From the NCBI GenBank assembly GCA_030704615.1, contig CM060734.1, positions 16,430,001-16,494,000 of the forward strand: a stretch of DNA of 64,000 bases. Direction: 5' to 3'. Numbering within the stretch: the stretch's first letter is position 1; every line of letters begins with the position of its first letter. A program made the position numbers and the translations under genes. Source of the DNA: Takakia lepidozioides. Taxonomy: Eukaryota; Streptophyta; Takakiopsida; Takakiales; Takakiaceae. The notes under the pieces were generated by a model. The model did no database searches, was not told the DNA's origin, and saw only the letters and a list, made by a program, of their open reading frames with translations. Positions 11,590 to 23,163 of the stretch are shown here, in pieces.

Positions 11590-12240
11590 GCATGACAACG
11601 GTGAGGCGGACAAGTGATCCAAGGTCTAACTAGTGGGGCTTCAATGCCATCGATACTCAACTGAAGATCATGGATTGCATGAAGGCGACTAACGATGGGG
11701 CTACGTTTGCACCCGGCCTCTTGATCTATCGACTTCAGGTGTTGGGACTTGTGCGATTGAAGACCAAGCGATGATCTTATTGGGGTGGATACTTGCAAGC
11801 TATCTGGTGTTAGAGGGACCTAATCACCAGCTAGGGGGGCGATTGTGGCATGGCTTTCTAGGACTATATGTTAGGAAGTGTGGTTGGACAGCGATGTATG
11901 TTGTGGCACGATGCTTAGGTGCACGACAACTGTCATGGTTTTGTTTGTGATTAGTTAGAAATAGTTATTTCTAACTAATTATGACATTATACATTTATAT
12001 TTGTATTTTGTTGGCATTGGGACTTCAGTTGTTGAATTAGTGAAGGTTTTCTTGGTGGGGTTGACAACAGAATGAAAGACACGGTGACCACACCAGCAGA
12101 GCTCGGATTCCGATTATCTGGAATGCAGGTCCTTTGTTCCACCTCCTTTTGCAACTGTTGGAGTTTGGTTGCATATAATGGCTCTATCAAGACTCTTATC
12201 TATTGGAAAAGGGTGCATTAACTCCTTTAACATGCATCCT
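11590..12240 (+). repeat. 3' untranslated region and LTR-like end of copy 1
   Basis: Sequence after the PHD stop matches the reverse complement of 32533-32790 (TTGATCTATCGACTTCAG-type words, AGAGGGACCTAA). It reaches a purine tract CAGCTAGGGGGG near 11831-11841, followed by a divergent LTR start (CGATTGTGG against TGATTGTGTGG in the 32.5-kb LTR). Beyond about 11960, the homology fades. A 16-bp palindrome pair (TTAGAAATAGTTATTTCTAA) lies at about 11955-11975. Confidence 0.6.
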
Positions 12241-12658
12241 ACATTAAAACTACTTGTATGCATTTATCCCTATATGAGTTGCTGATGTTAAATATAAAGA
12301 AAAAGATGATCAGAGAAGCAGACTGCCACAAAATTCAAGAAAGGGGTTGTTGGGTATGTGCCCTCAATCATCCACCTCCTCCCCTTCTCTTGTGCAACAC
12401 TTGATGTACTAAGTTTCTTGTTTTCTTCTAACTTGTGCTATGGGTCTCTGTGGGTGTTTCTTCCGCTCCCTCTTCAAAATCAGGCTGAGTATTTTGCTAA
12501 GGCTACCAGAGAGCAGAGTTTGCTGCAGTCGCATCACCATTTCATGTCATTCCATTTCATTCCCTTCAACTTCCAGAGACTTACAAAATGGGAAGGAGAA
12601 GAGAAGTGATGTCTGTATTGTGGGGTTGGGACCTAAAAGCAGTCATGTATTTGTTTAG

Positions 12659-13404
12659 GTGTATGAGGCAGCTAGTGGAACAACATGGAAAGCTGATCGT
12701 GACTGGTATAGAGATCTAACCAATGACTCAACAGCTGTTGCAATGAAGCGTTTCGTCTCATCAAATTCATCCAATGAGACCAACTTTGATGCTGCACTGG
12801 CACCTGCTATCTATTGTGGGCCTCAGGGGGCTCTTGCACAGTTTCAACTGCTCAAAGAATGGTAGAAATGTCTTCAATCTTCCTTACCATAATTTCGTTA
12901 TTTTGGCTGCTTGACTAAGTTTTGTTTTCTTTTCATTGTCTCACCTCAACCAATTCGTGGCTCAGGCATCTTCCAACACAGTACTACCACACTTGAGGGA
13001 CATGGACAAAGAGGGCCTCCCAGACCCACACCTGTTTTGATTCCCGGTTCACCATAGTAAGCTTATCCACCTTTAGCTCCTCATGGCAGGAAGAACAAAA
13101 CAAAGTATTAATGGGTTGACTGCGGGTTGTGTTTGACAGGATTGAGAAGCAAACATTCTATCATTTCTACTCTGCCTCAATTCTGATAATCTACGAGGGG
13201 GAGCCTTCAACTCCAGCTACTGATGAAGGCAGCCCAGCCACTCGAGTGCATCCTCTAAGACGTGTATCTGTCAAAATGGTGGATTTTGCCCATGTACTGC
13301 GCGAGCAAAACTCAGTTGATGAAAATCTGTTGGAAGGTCTGAACTCATTGGAACTTTACCTTGCGGACATTGTTAATGATGTTCCTGAGGCAGATGTGTG
13401 TTGA
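12659..13404 (+). CDS. IPK2: Inositol polyphosphate multikinase (IPK2-like), last two exons
   Basis: C-terminal part of a plant-type inositol polyphosphate kinase, which phosphorylates inositol tris- and tetrakisphosphates on the route to InsP5/InsP6. Exon 12659-12861 follows an acceptor (TTGTTTAG) and encodes VYEAASGTTWK...MKRFVSSNSS...GPQGALAQFQLLKEW. The intron 12862-13139 is GT...ACAG. It splits the Trp codon cleanly, so the next exon continues IEKQTFYHFYSASILIIYEG, then VSVKMVDFAHV and ENLLEGLNSL. These match the family's SSLL-like segment and catalytic IDF (here VDF) near the C-terminus. The stop is at 13402-13404. The N-terminal exons, including the substrate-binding PxxxDxKxG motif, are not seen in the 12.6 kb upstream. 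They may lie beyond a long repeat-filled intron or be lost. Family identity is firm; whether the gene is intact is unknown. Confidence 0.8.
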
Positions 13405-13681
13405 AGCCTCTTGTAGCTGATGAGGATACTTGTCTATCACCCGTGTAACTTTAGTTCATAGACTCCAGACTTTCCTCAGCTTGCAGTCAGTGCAGGACAG
13501 AGTTTGGCGAGAGATGACAATGAGACCTGCAAGACATGAGTGGCTTCCAACGTGTTAGCTCAATCTAGGATCCAAATCTATCTGACCCCACCTTCACAGT
13601 CTTCATTTTTGACCGTCCTGTTTGATCAAATTTGACCAATGCAAGACTTCCTTTGACAATCAGTGGTTAGCTTAACTAGAC

Positions 13682-14055
13682 CGGTTACAAAGACTCTGGA
13701 TCTGACAACCATTTTGAATAGATGGCTCTTAAGCGGCTCCTCATATTGTTGGTGACATTGTGGTGTACTGGAGTGACGGTGGCCCACTTGAATGCCCAGT
13801 CTATTATCAATATCTGGAACCCAGTTGCTTTTGATGCCTGTGATCTTGAAAGCAATTCTGCAGAAACCCAGTTACAAAGACTCTGGATTTGACAACCATT
13901 TTGAATAGATGGCTCTTAAGCGGCTCTTCATATTGTTGGTGACATTGTGGTGTACTGGAGTAACGGTGGCCCACTTGAATGCCCAGTCTATTATCAATAT
14001 CTGGAACCCAGTTGCTTTTGATGCCTGTGATCTTGAAAGCAATTCTGCAGAAACT
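13682..14055 (+). repeat. Tandem duplication of about 189 bp
   Basis: 13682-13866 and 13871-14055 are near-identical (TTACAAAGACTCTGGAT through AATTCTGCAGAAAC). Each copy holds an ATG followed by the same signal-peptide-like ORF start. The first copy reads out of frame into the junction and stops; the second continues to 14220. Confidence 0.85.
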
Positions 14056-14220
14056 CCTCAAGTCATGGATAGCAGTGAGCAAATCAACCAGAACATCCTT
14101 CTGTTACCAATTGTCCCCAAATTGACCATACAACAAACAATCTATGTTGTTCGAAGTCTTGATGAATCAGTTAGAGTACTACAAACCGATCCATCTTTTA
14201 GAGTGGCTTACACTCCATAA
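13909..14220 (+). CDS. Hypothetical small protein with possible signal peptide
   Basis: A 103-codon ORF starting MALKRLFILLVTLWCTGVTV, a basic start followed by a hydrophobic stretch typical of a secretory signal or membrane anchor. The rest (AHLNAQSIINIWNPVAFD and onward) matches no family I recognise. The start lies in the second unit of the tandem duplication, and the first unit repeats the same 60 or so residues from an ATG at about 13722. It is 0.5 kb downstream of the IPK2-like exons on the same strand. It may be a first exon, or chance. Confidence 0.3.
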   Translation: MALKRLFILLVTLWCTGVTVAHLNAQSIINIWNPVAFDACDLESNSAETPQVMDSSEQINQNILLLPIVPKLTIQQTIYVVRSLDESVRVLQTDPSFRVAYTP

Positions 14221-15150
14221 AAACTTTGGTCCATTCCAGCTTCTTGCTAGAAACAACCAAAGTGCAAACAACCCCTCAATAAATTTGGTCTTGCCTTTTC
14301 CAAAAAACAAGCAAATAAATAAATAAATAAATAGCTAGTGCAGTGACCAACAGGCTCATATTCTTGCATGTTTTGAAAAGTTACCATGAAAATTACAAAG
14401 TTGTAATATACAAAGCCAAAGCATGCATATACCATATACTAGTTAATAATAACCTAGCACCTCTCCACTGTCCTTGACCTCCCTCTGAGGAAGTGATGGT
14501 GGCGGCCTTGGGACACCCGGAGCGTCAAAGGAGAGTAGTAGAGACTAGAGACTGGGGCTTGCATCCTTCGTCAACTCTAAGGAGACTTGAGGTTTGTGAA
14601 GATGTGCACCCTCCACTATCTAGATTTGTAGAATTCAGAGTATGACCGTGTTTGATCAGAAGTTGCACCCTAAACAATCGCTTTAGAAAGTAGGCTACCG
14701 GAGGACGACCCTCTCTCTCTCACAGACGCGCAGTTTCTCTGGCTCTTGGGCTTCCGTGGGCGTCGCAAAGTTCCTTTTTCCAACGATGGCTATGGCAAAC
14801 GCAGACTTTCACATCTTTTTCTCATTATCATCTCTGTCTAAAATTTTCATAAGAACTCCGAGCGCGTTGGGGATTTGACTTTGCCAGGATGCACTCTCCC
14901 GTCGGTCTGGTTACGGCACCGGAGTTTCGTCAGCTTTGTTCGATTTGTTCGATTGAGGGCCTTCCTAAATTGAGATTGTTATTGTACGTGGCAGCTGAGT
15001 TTTCTTTGCAAAGAATTTGTTGTCTATGTGACCGGTTTTGCTGGAAAGCTGGAGGAGTTCTATGGGTCAGAGAGATTCGAGATCCTATCCTTCCACTTTA
15101 TCAGTAGTGTAGTGCAAGCATGTTCAAAACAACTTTGACATTGCCAGTGT
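14221..15150. other. Unassigned spacer
   Basis: An AAAT microsatellite at 14316-14333 is visible. The frame through 15005-15140 (FVVYVTGFAGKLEEFYGSE) is open and slightly protein-like, but I cannot name a family or find convincing splice sites. Confidence 0.4.
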
Positions 15151-15299
15151 GAATGCGCTCGGGGTTTTTGTTCCATTGACATCTGGATTGCCACGCGATG
15201 CGGGTGGTGATTCCCTTGAAACACCAGGAGCCTATGGCGAGTTTGATGAAGACCATGGAGCTCTTGTATGCAATTCCATTACATTTAACAATACATATT

Positions 15300-15400
15300 G
15301 CAGGCATGGGTTTTCGGTTTATGGTTTTCCATGGGGGTTTGAAATTTGGGTTGCGGGATCAGTGTTTGTAGTTACGGTTTCCCCGTGTTTCCCCGGGTAT
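15300..15400 (+). repeat. Short repeat shared with 28130-28200 (degenerate telomere-like)
   Basis: The sequence from GGTTTTCGGTTTATGG through TTGCGGGATCAGTGTTTG, rich in GGGTTTG words, matches the reverse complement of 28133-28200. Both look like decayed plant telomere-type (TTTAGGG) sequence. Confidence 0.45.
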
Positions 15401-15660
15401 AGAATTTGTCGTCAATGCCGTGTTTGCCGTACAATCAATTTCATTTCAGTCCATGAATCCTCCACTCTTCAGGACTCACGTTCATCCCACATTCATCCAT
15501 GCCTCTTTCGTCCGTCCGTTTTTTATGACATATTCATCCCACATTGCATGCATGGAGCACGACATGGAATGGTCCCTGACTGCCTACATGAATTTGCATT
15601 CAGAATAGTTTACATCCACGGCAATATGCCATGTATTACCTCGGCTGTAGGCTCTGCTTC

Positions 15661-15747
15661 CCTAATCTGCTCACGCTTAAAGAATTTTGCTCACGCTTAA
15701 GGGATTATGCTCACGCTTAAGGGATTATGCTCACACTTAAGGGTCTC
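15661..15747 (+). repeat. TGCTCACGCTTAAGGGAT tandem repeat
   Basis: Four units of about 22-24 bp built on TGCTCACGCTTAAGGGATTA lie directly before the integrase fragment that begins at 15750. The GCTCAC word also occurs at element ends near 29200, 41970, 48105 and 52525. Confidence 0.8.
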
Positions 15748-15749
15748 GG

Positions 15750-16258
15750 GATCATCATGAGGCCGATGGCTTAGCAGAGAGAGTTGTTCAGACGGTGAAG
15801 AGGGGTTTGCGCAAGTATAGCATGCAGAATGGACACCTAGGAGATTGGGATCTTCAGGTTCCTTGGTTAGCCATGGGCTATAGGTTCAGCAAACAAGCAT
15901 CACTTGCCTCCGTCTCACCATATTTCCTTCTCTTTGGCCGAGAGCCGGATTTGCCTGCAGCCATTCGTAGGGACACTGCTCAAGTCCTTAACCTTGACGA
16001 TCCGGACGTGTGGGTACGTGCATGTGATCAGCGTGCAGAGTTGTTCAAGAAAGTCATGCCCATGGCTTTTGAGAACCTTGCCATTGCACAACACCGTGAT
16101 ACGTTGAGGTATGCCACTATACATGGTGGAGGATATCGTCTTGGGGTTCGGAGGTTTAGCCCTGGTGACTATGTTTATTTGTAGCAGACTGCTCCTATGA
16201 CTCTAGATGTTACTGCAGGGCGTGTTATTCTGAGGGTTCGAGAGGTGTTGCCCTCACA
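15750..16258 (+). pseudogene. Integrase C-terminal fragment, methyltransferase/PHD family (copy 2)
   Basis: Begins abruptly at TCTCGGGATCATCATGAGG, inside the integrase core, and keeps the catalytic Glu in ADGLAERVVQTVKRG. It continues through WLAMGYRFSKQASLAS, FGREPDLPAAIRR and the tail HPGDYVYL-like end (SPGDYVYL), closely matching copy 1. A TAG follows DYVYL at the same codon as in copy 1, then QTAPMTLDVTAGRVILRVREVL in frame. Homology stops at about 16258, so the PHD finger is missing. The break on the left falls within a few bases of where the 52.5-kb copy stops. Confidence 0.85.
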
Positions 16259-16679
16259 CACATGCTCATGATACAATTTTATTTTCATGCTCGGATACGT
16301 CGGTGACAGGGATCAAGCATGGGTTCCCCTATGTTTTAGTTCTTTCATGCAAACAAACACTACAGTGCGGCAAGCAGCAAACTACCGGCACTGATCTCTT
16401 TTTCCCAGGAGGGCATTTCCACTTTTTAGTATGAATTCAATTCAAGGAGCTTCCAAGGAGTCTTGGTCTCCTACAAAAAATCTTGAAGAGGTTTTATCCA
16501 GCGGTAACGGCCGATTGGGATTTTGCTATGTTAAGTACCTTCAGGGAACAGGACGAAACCGGAATTCAGCGCTGTTTGGGGAGGGTTTTTTAATGTGTGG
16601 TTGAAAGTGAGACAAGATGATGTGGAAGGAATTTCAGCCCCAAGCGTCGATCTGTTCACAACCCAAAAAATATGCTACG

Positions 16680-17480
16680 CGTTGAAAACGGTGTTTTCAC
16701 GGCGTTTTAGCGTTTGTTGAGTTTCCATGGTTGATGGTGCAACCACATGGACTTGAAGTTTGGTGGGTGTTTCAAGAATACCACAAGGAAATTTGTGGCC
16801 AAGTTTCAACAATTCACTATTTTTGAAGTTTTCGGGCGCCGGTGGCCACAACACATTCATTTGAAGGGGAGTTTTGGGCCACAAATATCTAGCACCGTCC
16901 CCAACCAACTGGTTGGATGAAATGTGCCACCTACCAACCAAAAAGTGGTTGATAGCCTTTTCCATCCAAAGATTTTGGATGTCATCCATTCTTTTTTTAT
17001 AGTTTTTTCTAGTATAAGTAGGTTAGGAGGTGCGCTTGCTCACCACTTCACTCTTGTTTTTTTGCTTGTAGTTGCTTGTTTCTGAGTTGCTTAGAGATCT
17101 AGCTTGAGAGCTTGCTTAGTCTTTGCATCTTGCTTGTGAAGTCCTAGTTGCTTGTTGGCTTAAAGCTTAGCCTAGTTGTTTTAGGCAAGCTTGGAGGAAG
17201 CAACTAGAGGTGCTAGGAAGACTAGGGAGACCCTAGGTGCCTAGTTTGTAAGGCCAAGAGCCATATTGAAGTGAAAAATGAGATAAACTTTTCCAAAAAG
17301 CAAAGTGTTTGTCATTTGAGAGTGTGGTGAGCCCTTGGAGTGTGTGAAGATGAGGTAGGAGCAACAAACCCTATAGGAGAGGTGAGCACTACCCCTTCCC
17401 CTTAAGTTTTGGTAGCCCACTTAGCCAGGTGAAGCATTTTGAGTGGAAAGAAGAAGTTCTTAGCCCTTTGTCTATTCTTG
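16680..17480 (+). repeat. LTR-like block, plus orientation
   Basis: Plausible promoter and leader without coding content. A TATA-like TAGTATAAGTAGG lies near 17011-17023, then a leader rich in TTGCTTGTAGTTGCTTG and CTTGAGAGCTTGC words, then CCTAGGTGCC and GGCCAAGAGCCAT. The block at 2196-2800 has the same arrangement on the minus strand. I do not see a TG...CA boundary I trust. Confidence 0.35.
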
Positions 17481-17499
17481 TCTGTTGAAGACCTTTTAA

Positions 17500-19900
17500 A
17501 CTAACCCTAGCTTGGTCCTACTAACCAAGGAATGGTGGGAGCTTGGGAAAGAGGTGTTGCTATGTGTGTTGCTAGGTGCTATGTGTACAGCTCTCGCTAC
17601 CCTGTTTTTGCTGGGTCCCCTTTGTGAGTCATAAGAACAAAGTGTGGTACTCTGGAATCTCTAGGAACGACGACCCAGCTCGCAGCGCTGGCAGTTCTTT
17701 CACCCCTCCCCGTTGTACCAGGAAAGGATCTCCAATGATACGGGCTTACGTGCATCAGTTCCCCATTCTCACCGATTTGCACCAACCACTAAAGTCACTA
17801 GGAACAAGCTCGAGTGGCCCTCAAGACACCCATTCAATGAAGGTAACCCGATGGCTATCTCTCTATGCAGAGTTCACACTACTCTACGCTACCTGCATGT
17901 GCCTGGAATGCCAGGGTATCACGATGTTATCCGTTATCGTAAGGAGGTTTCTACGCACTTATCTCGCTGCGAAACCCACTGGCCCATCCATGTTCAAGCC
18001 GCGGCTTCTCTCTGGAGCCACACAGGCCTGGCATCCATGATGCCCCCCTACTTTTGGAACCATGGTGCCCTCCCTAATTTTTGCAAGACAAGTGCCCGGG
18101 GCACCCGCTGCACGACGTCATACAGCCGATCTGGGAAGCTTAGTCTGAACCTTGGGAACCTCAGAGGATGTGGGAAGGGGGGAGCAGGGCTCCCAGCCCA
18201 CTGCGCAATGTTCACGATGACACCCCCCCACACCAGCTAATCGCCAGTCCGATATCTCTGCCTCGACCCAGTCACAACTTCACTAGGTGCAATTATTCCT
18301 CACCCACTCGTTTCTTACCCAAATGCTTACAAGGTACTTTGACCCCCTGCTACCATTATTTTCCGCTTCACTATCTTATGATTACTAATCTTCCCCCCCC
18401 CCCAAATCAACTCCCGTACTCTCGCAATGTACTCTCACTTCCACTACCATCTCAGAAGTCTACCAAGATGTCGCCTGCACTCCCGTGCAACCTCACTAAT
18501 CCCAACCAAAACCCACACTTACAGAGATCTCAACGTACAGTTGCCTCTTCCAATTATTATGCCATGTTGCGTTTGCCACATACTCTTCACTGCATTACTA
18601 TAAACTCTGTAAGTTCTACCTCCAGCCTTTCTGCTTTTCTCTATAACCACCCCTGGACTACAGTAAACATCACCTGCACCAAACAGACAACCCCAAATTA
18701 CTACGAAGGCACACCCTCAAGGGAAGTCACTCACCTACATGTTAAATTTCTTCTTCACTCTACATCCCACCTCTACTCCCAGCTTTGTCTACATGCCTAA
18801 GCCCCTTCTAATTCAGCCCTTGGCACTGTTTTGTTTTTCTATGACCATGTTATCGGCTTTAATACCATGTCTCAAGAGTGCATCTCTGGACTAGCGTAGA
18901 CAGGCTCAGACCTGCTTGCCTCGTAAACTGGAATGTTGGGCTGATTCCCAACCACCTCCTCCACTGGCTGCTCACCAAGTCAGCTGCCTTTCATCTCATA
19001 ACATCATTACACAATTTCCCTCACTTACTTCCCGTTGCAGGTCGGAGAGCTATCCGCATACCACCATGTACTTGTCCCTCACCACCATCACTGGCGCTCC
19101 AAAACCCACTCAGCAACTCTGCAATGACAGCTTACAATTATGCTAGTATGATGCCTTCACCCCGGGCTGCTTATCTGAGGGCTCCTGGAGCAATGAGTCT
19201 GGGCAGATATGCGTAGTGGCACGCCATGTTGCTGCAATGAACAGCGATATGAGTGGTGACTGTGTTATCAAAATCTGCTGCCACATTCGAGAACCTCTCT
19301 CTCTCATGCAACGCAGCCTTGTGGGAGACACCATATTCAGCACATGGCCTCTCACCCACTCTAGTTCATTCAACCCCGTGATCAAGTACTCAAGGCTATA
19401 ACGCGGTAGCACCTCAACATGACCAGTGGAAGCTGTCCATCACCCACACCACTTCGGGCCACGATAGTAGCTCGAATGTCTATGAGACTAAGACAAGCAC
19501 ACACAGCGTGGCTGCCCCCTGGCGGTCAGAGACGGAGTTACAACAGGTCTCAGCGTTCAACCAAACTGCTCACACCCTCCTCCTAGTGGTGAGGATCGAG
19601 AGCCCGCCTCAGATCTATGCGAAAAGGTTGCCACTGCAATGCCCTCAATGGCATCCCTTCACAAACCGCGTCACCCATAGACAAGACACCATCCCAGATG
19701 TGCACGGATAATTGGATTTGGCAGAAAACTCCACTCACCATACGCCAACTGATCCAGACTTGCCTGCATGGGGGGCCTTGTTTGGTGCCCGCAGAATTCA
19801 TGACAATGTAAAGGTTGAGCAGCAGGTCCTGGTGGACTTCAAGGAGAAGAAGAACATAGGCTTATTGGATATGCTACACAATCAGCCAACTGCTAGAGAG
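17500..19900 (+). other. Degenerate C/A-rich open sequence
   Basis: Long but interrupted ORFs (17576-18040, 18168-18800, 18878-19216) have coding-like C/A-rich composition but no motif I recognise. The region leads into the PPR-like fragment at 19930. It may be decayed retroelement or captured gene sequence. Confidence 0.3.
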
Positions 19901-19929
19901 TTAACAATATCTCAACCAGCTCAATCATC

Positions 19930-20340
19930 AGAAGCACAATGGCACAAAAGCTACTCTCACAGGAGCTTGAATGATGCGCGCCCAGTGTTTGATGTTGTGA
20001 TCTCATGGAATACAATGATAGCCAGATTTGCCCACATAGAAAGATCCCCGAGAGGGACTCACCACTACTGCAGCATGCTCACTTGGGATGTCTCTCTGGG
20101 AAAAGCTCTTGGATGGGTTTGTCGCAGGCTCTACTGGAGCCGATCACCAGATTACTACAAGGTTCAGACACGCCGTGGACAAGACCTCATGTTCAGCGGG
20201 AGTGGTGGTGCCTGCACATCACCTCAACTCTTTTACACCTCTGGGCCCCTGCTGGATTTCAGGCTCTTTGCAAAGATGGCCTTCAATTCCACCAAGGAGG
20301 CGGACTTCTGGTGCACCCATGCAGCAACACAACTCTGGAA
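19930..20340 (+). pseudogene. Pentatricopeptide-repeat (PPR) fragment
   Basis: Within an ORF at 19712-20614, the residues SLNDARPVFDVVISWNTMIARFAH match the L/S-type PPR consensus (LxDARxVFDxM...VVSWNTMIAxYA). Shifting frame, the following sequence (QREWWCLHITSTLLHLWAPAGF) looks like the next repeat. PPR proteins bind organelle RNA. This is a short frame-shifted scrap with no start and no DYW end, so a pseudogene is the best reading. Confidence 0.5.
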
Positions 20341-20913
20341 AACAGATAACTACTACCCTCACCCTGTGCTTTGTTCTTTCCATGTCCACCCCTCACTACT
20401 GGTCACTATGTTCCCGCTTGCCCTACATGATGTACAGAGTCAAAGTCATGATCAACCAGATTTATGCTGCCCCCATGTAACACATTGCAGATTTATGTCA
20501 CGCTCGAATTCTTATGCCGAGATAATCTCCAACTTTACCTTTGCATACGTAACAGTCAGAGCTCAATACCATGATCAAAATCCCTTGTTGTTGGACGATG
20601 CTTTCCCTTTCTAAGCATAATCTGCTAGAAAAGAGCTCCACGGAGCGCACCCAGCAGGGGCTCTCTAATTTTATCCACCTCTGTGTTCATTCTCCTGGCT
20701 TCAATTACGTAACATGCACATGTATGGCTGGTCTTGTTGGGTGCCTTACAGGTCTGAGCAATGGCAGTGTATAACTTCTCCACCACACTGCACGAACCCC
20801 CGCCTCAGTTTCACCTTGGTGGCTGGTCCTATTAATGACCATGACAACATGTAGCAAGACTCTATTTACAATGATCTCCACTCTCCATATTACACTCCTC
20901 TTTCACAAGTTTA

Positions 20914-21290
20914 TTTGATCTACTGGCTCCCTGAGCCATACTCAATCTCACATCCATATTTCTCTCCCCAAGTCATGATTTTACATAGTGACCCACGCAA
21001 TTTCTCCCCAACACATAATACATATAACATTCGTATCTGTTTGATCTACTGGCTCCCTGAGCCATACTCAATTTCACATTCATATTTCTCTCCTCAAGTC
21101 ATGATTTTACACACCAATTTCTCTCCAGCTCATAATACGTGTGGCATACGTATCTGTTTGATCTACTGGCTCCCTGAGCCATACTCAATTTCACATTCAT
21201 ATTTCTCCCCCCAAGTCATGATTTTACACAACGACCCACACACTTTCTCTCCAGCTCATAATACGTATGACATACGTATCTGTTTTTACT
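20914..21290 (+). repeat. Tandem repeat, units of 117-126 bp, about 3 copies
   Basis: Units start at TTGATCTACTGGCTCCCTGA (20915, 21041, 21158) and contain CATATTTCTCTCC and CATGATTTTACA. A partial fourth unit follows at about 21275. Confidence 0.8.
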
Positions 21291-21369
21291 CACCGGTGCA
21301 CTCCCCACGAAATAACCACCCACAATACGTCGACCCACTCTCCAGTTCATAATGCATAGTACACGAATA

Positions 21370-22111
21370 TACCAGTGTTGTACTGGTATGTGCCAGTAGG
21401 CCGGGGTATGTGCACTGGTATGAGTAAGGGTATTGTAGAACATACCAGTTGGGTATGTCTTGGGGCATATACCCCGGCTATACCATGGACCCGGGTTTTG
21501 AACACTGGACCTACCCCCCTACCTACCATACCAGTCTAAGTATGAACTACTTTCATACTCCGCTTGAGACCTGTATTGAGGATTGATGAACCCAAGCTAG
21601 CATGGGTATGTGTAATGATACAATCGGGGTAGAAGGTATGGCATACAATGATTAGCATACAAGGTACAATATGCACAATTTCTTCAGTTTTTGTCATGGC
21701 ATCTAGCTTTTTTCCCATTTGTTACAATCCAGCCTTACAATACAAAGACCTTCACTAATTTATGAGTTGCAATACAAATTAGTTTGCATGGGCATGTATG
21801 ATTGCAATTTTTTTTTACCTTTTGTATGTTGCTCTCAATCTGGTTTTAATTTCAGCTTTGAATACAGTATGATGACTGTTAGGGTATACCATACCATTGC
21901 ACATGACCCCCCCATATGTCATTTGAATTTTTGCCATACCCATGCCTGGGACCAGGGTATCTCAAAATTGGAAATACCCATACCCATCCTATAACCTACC
22001 CTGGCCAGTCCTAATCTACCCCGGGCCCTACCAGTTGGACCCAAGAGCCAAGTTGGACCTACCCGTACCAGTCTGGTATGTCAAAATGGACATACCAGTA
22101 CAACACTGGAA
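21370..22111. mobile_element. MITE-like element with 20-bp terminal inverted repeats
   Basis: CCAGTGTTGTACTGGTATGT at 21372-21391 is perfectly inverted at 22090-22109. The intervening 700 bp have no transposase and are full of ACATACCAG / CTGGTATG words and further partial inverted pairs next to both ends. I could not identify a clean target duplication. Confidence 0.5.
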
Positions 22112-23160
22112 TATACCACCCAGATATACCTCTCATGCACACCACTCAAATACACTACTTGGACATACTATTCATTTGTACTCTTCAGCCTTGATGCTAT
22201 CCCCAAACACATTTTCCACTTCCCATACCACCTTAATATTGGCAAACAATTCTTATGCTACTTACACCTCGATGCTACGTCTTACAAACAATTCTTATAT
22301 AGTCTATACCTCCATACTACTTACAAATAATTATTACCTTGTTCAAATATTACTCTCCACTTGTAGCTATACCGCACCCAAAGTTTCTGCCTCTACCAAT
22401 CTACCCAACTACAACTCCCATACCACTTATACCCTAACCCCGCCAAAACTCAAACATAGTACGGGTATCATACCAAGCACCCCCTTAATTTCTACCTATA
22501 CCAATCTACCCAGCAATAATTCCACCAACAACACCATAACCCCGCCAAATTATAAATATACCACGGTTATCATACCAAGTACTATATTAGTATACTTATA
22601 TACGACCCCCATGTCCACATCAGATGAGCGCTACATCCACTACCTATTCATAAAAATACCCGCCACCCACATTAACCCTTCCAACATTATTATTGCACCG
22701 TACATACCGACATCCCCCCCACCTAGTGTTTATACCCAAATAAACCCCATACCATATGTACATTATCCCCACCACATACCCATGAAATTAACCCCACCCT
22801 CCATCAATCCCTACCACAATCATAGGGGAACCGGTCGTCCAGGATTGGCTCTCACCTAGGGTCTCTACCCCCTCACAACTGCTACAATACATCCATCGGG
22901 ATATCAACGCCACATCAGGCACTCCCCCCCTCCATTTATCATTACACCAACCCCCTCACTCCCTGCACACTAGCTCCACACTCACCTCTGAGACCACACC
23001 ACACCGCATAAATGGACCACATCACGCCCACTTCTACCCTCCCACACGACCTAATAAGATACTCAAAATATACCACCCCATTACCCATTGCCCTCATGGG
23101 CGATATCGTTTTATCCCCTTAGCATCCAAACATCACCTTCACCATCCTCCCTCGCCTGAC
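22112..23160 (+). other. C/A-rich sequence without assignable gene
   Basis: Open frames rich in Thr, Pro, Ser and Asn run through 21942-22859. Low-complexity ACC/TAC composition explains them. They precede the LINE-like head at 23164. Confidence 0.3.
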
Positions 23161-23163
23161 ACC

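Noticed and set aside
15149-15700. 183-codon ORF as a host gene
   Set aside because: Its middle is degenerate telomere-like repeat and its end is the GCTCAC tandem repeat, so the frame is open by composition.
18168-18800. 210-codon C/A-rich ORF as a gene
   Set aside because: Low-complexity composition, no motif, and neighbouring frames are equally open.
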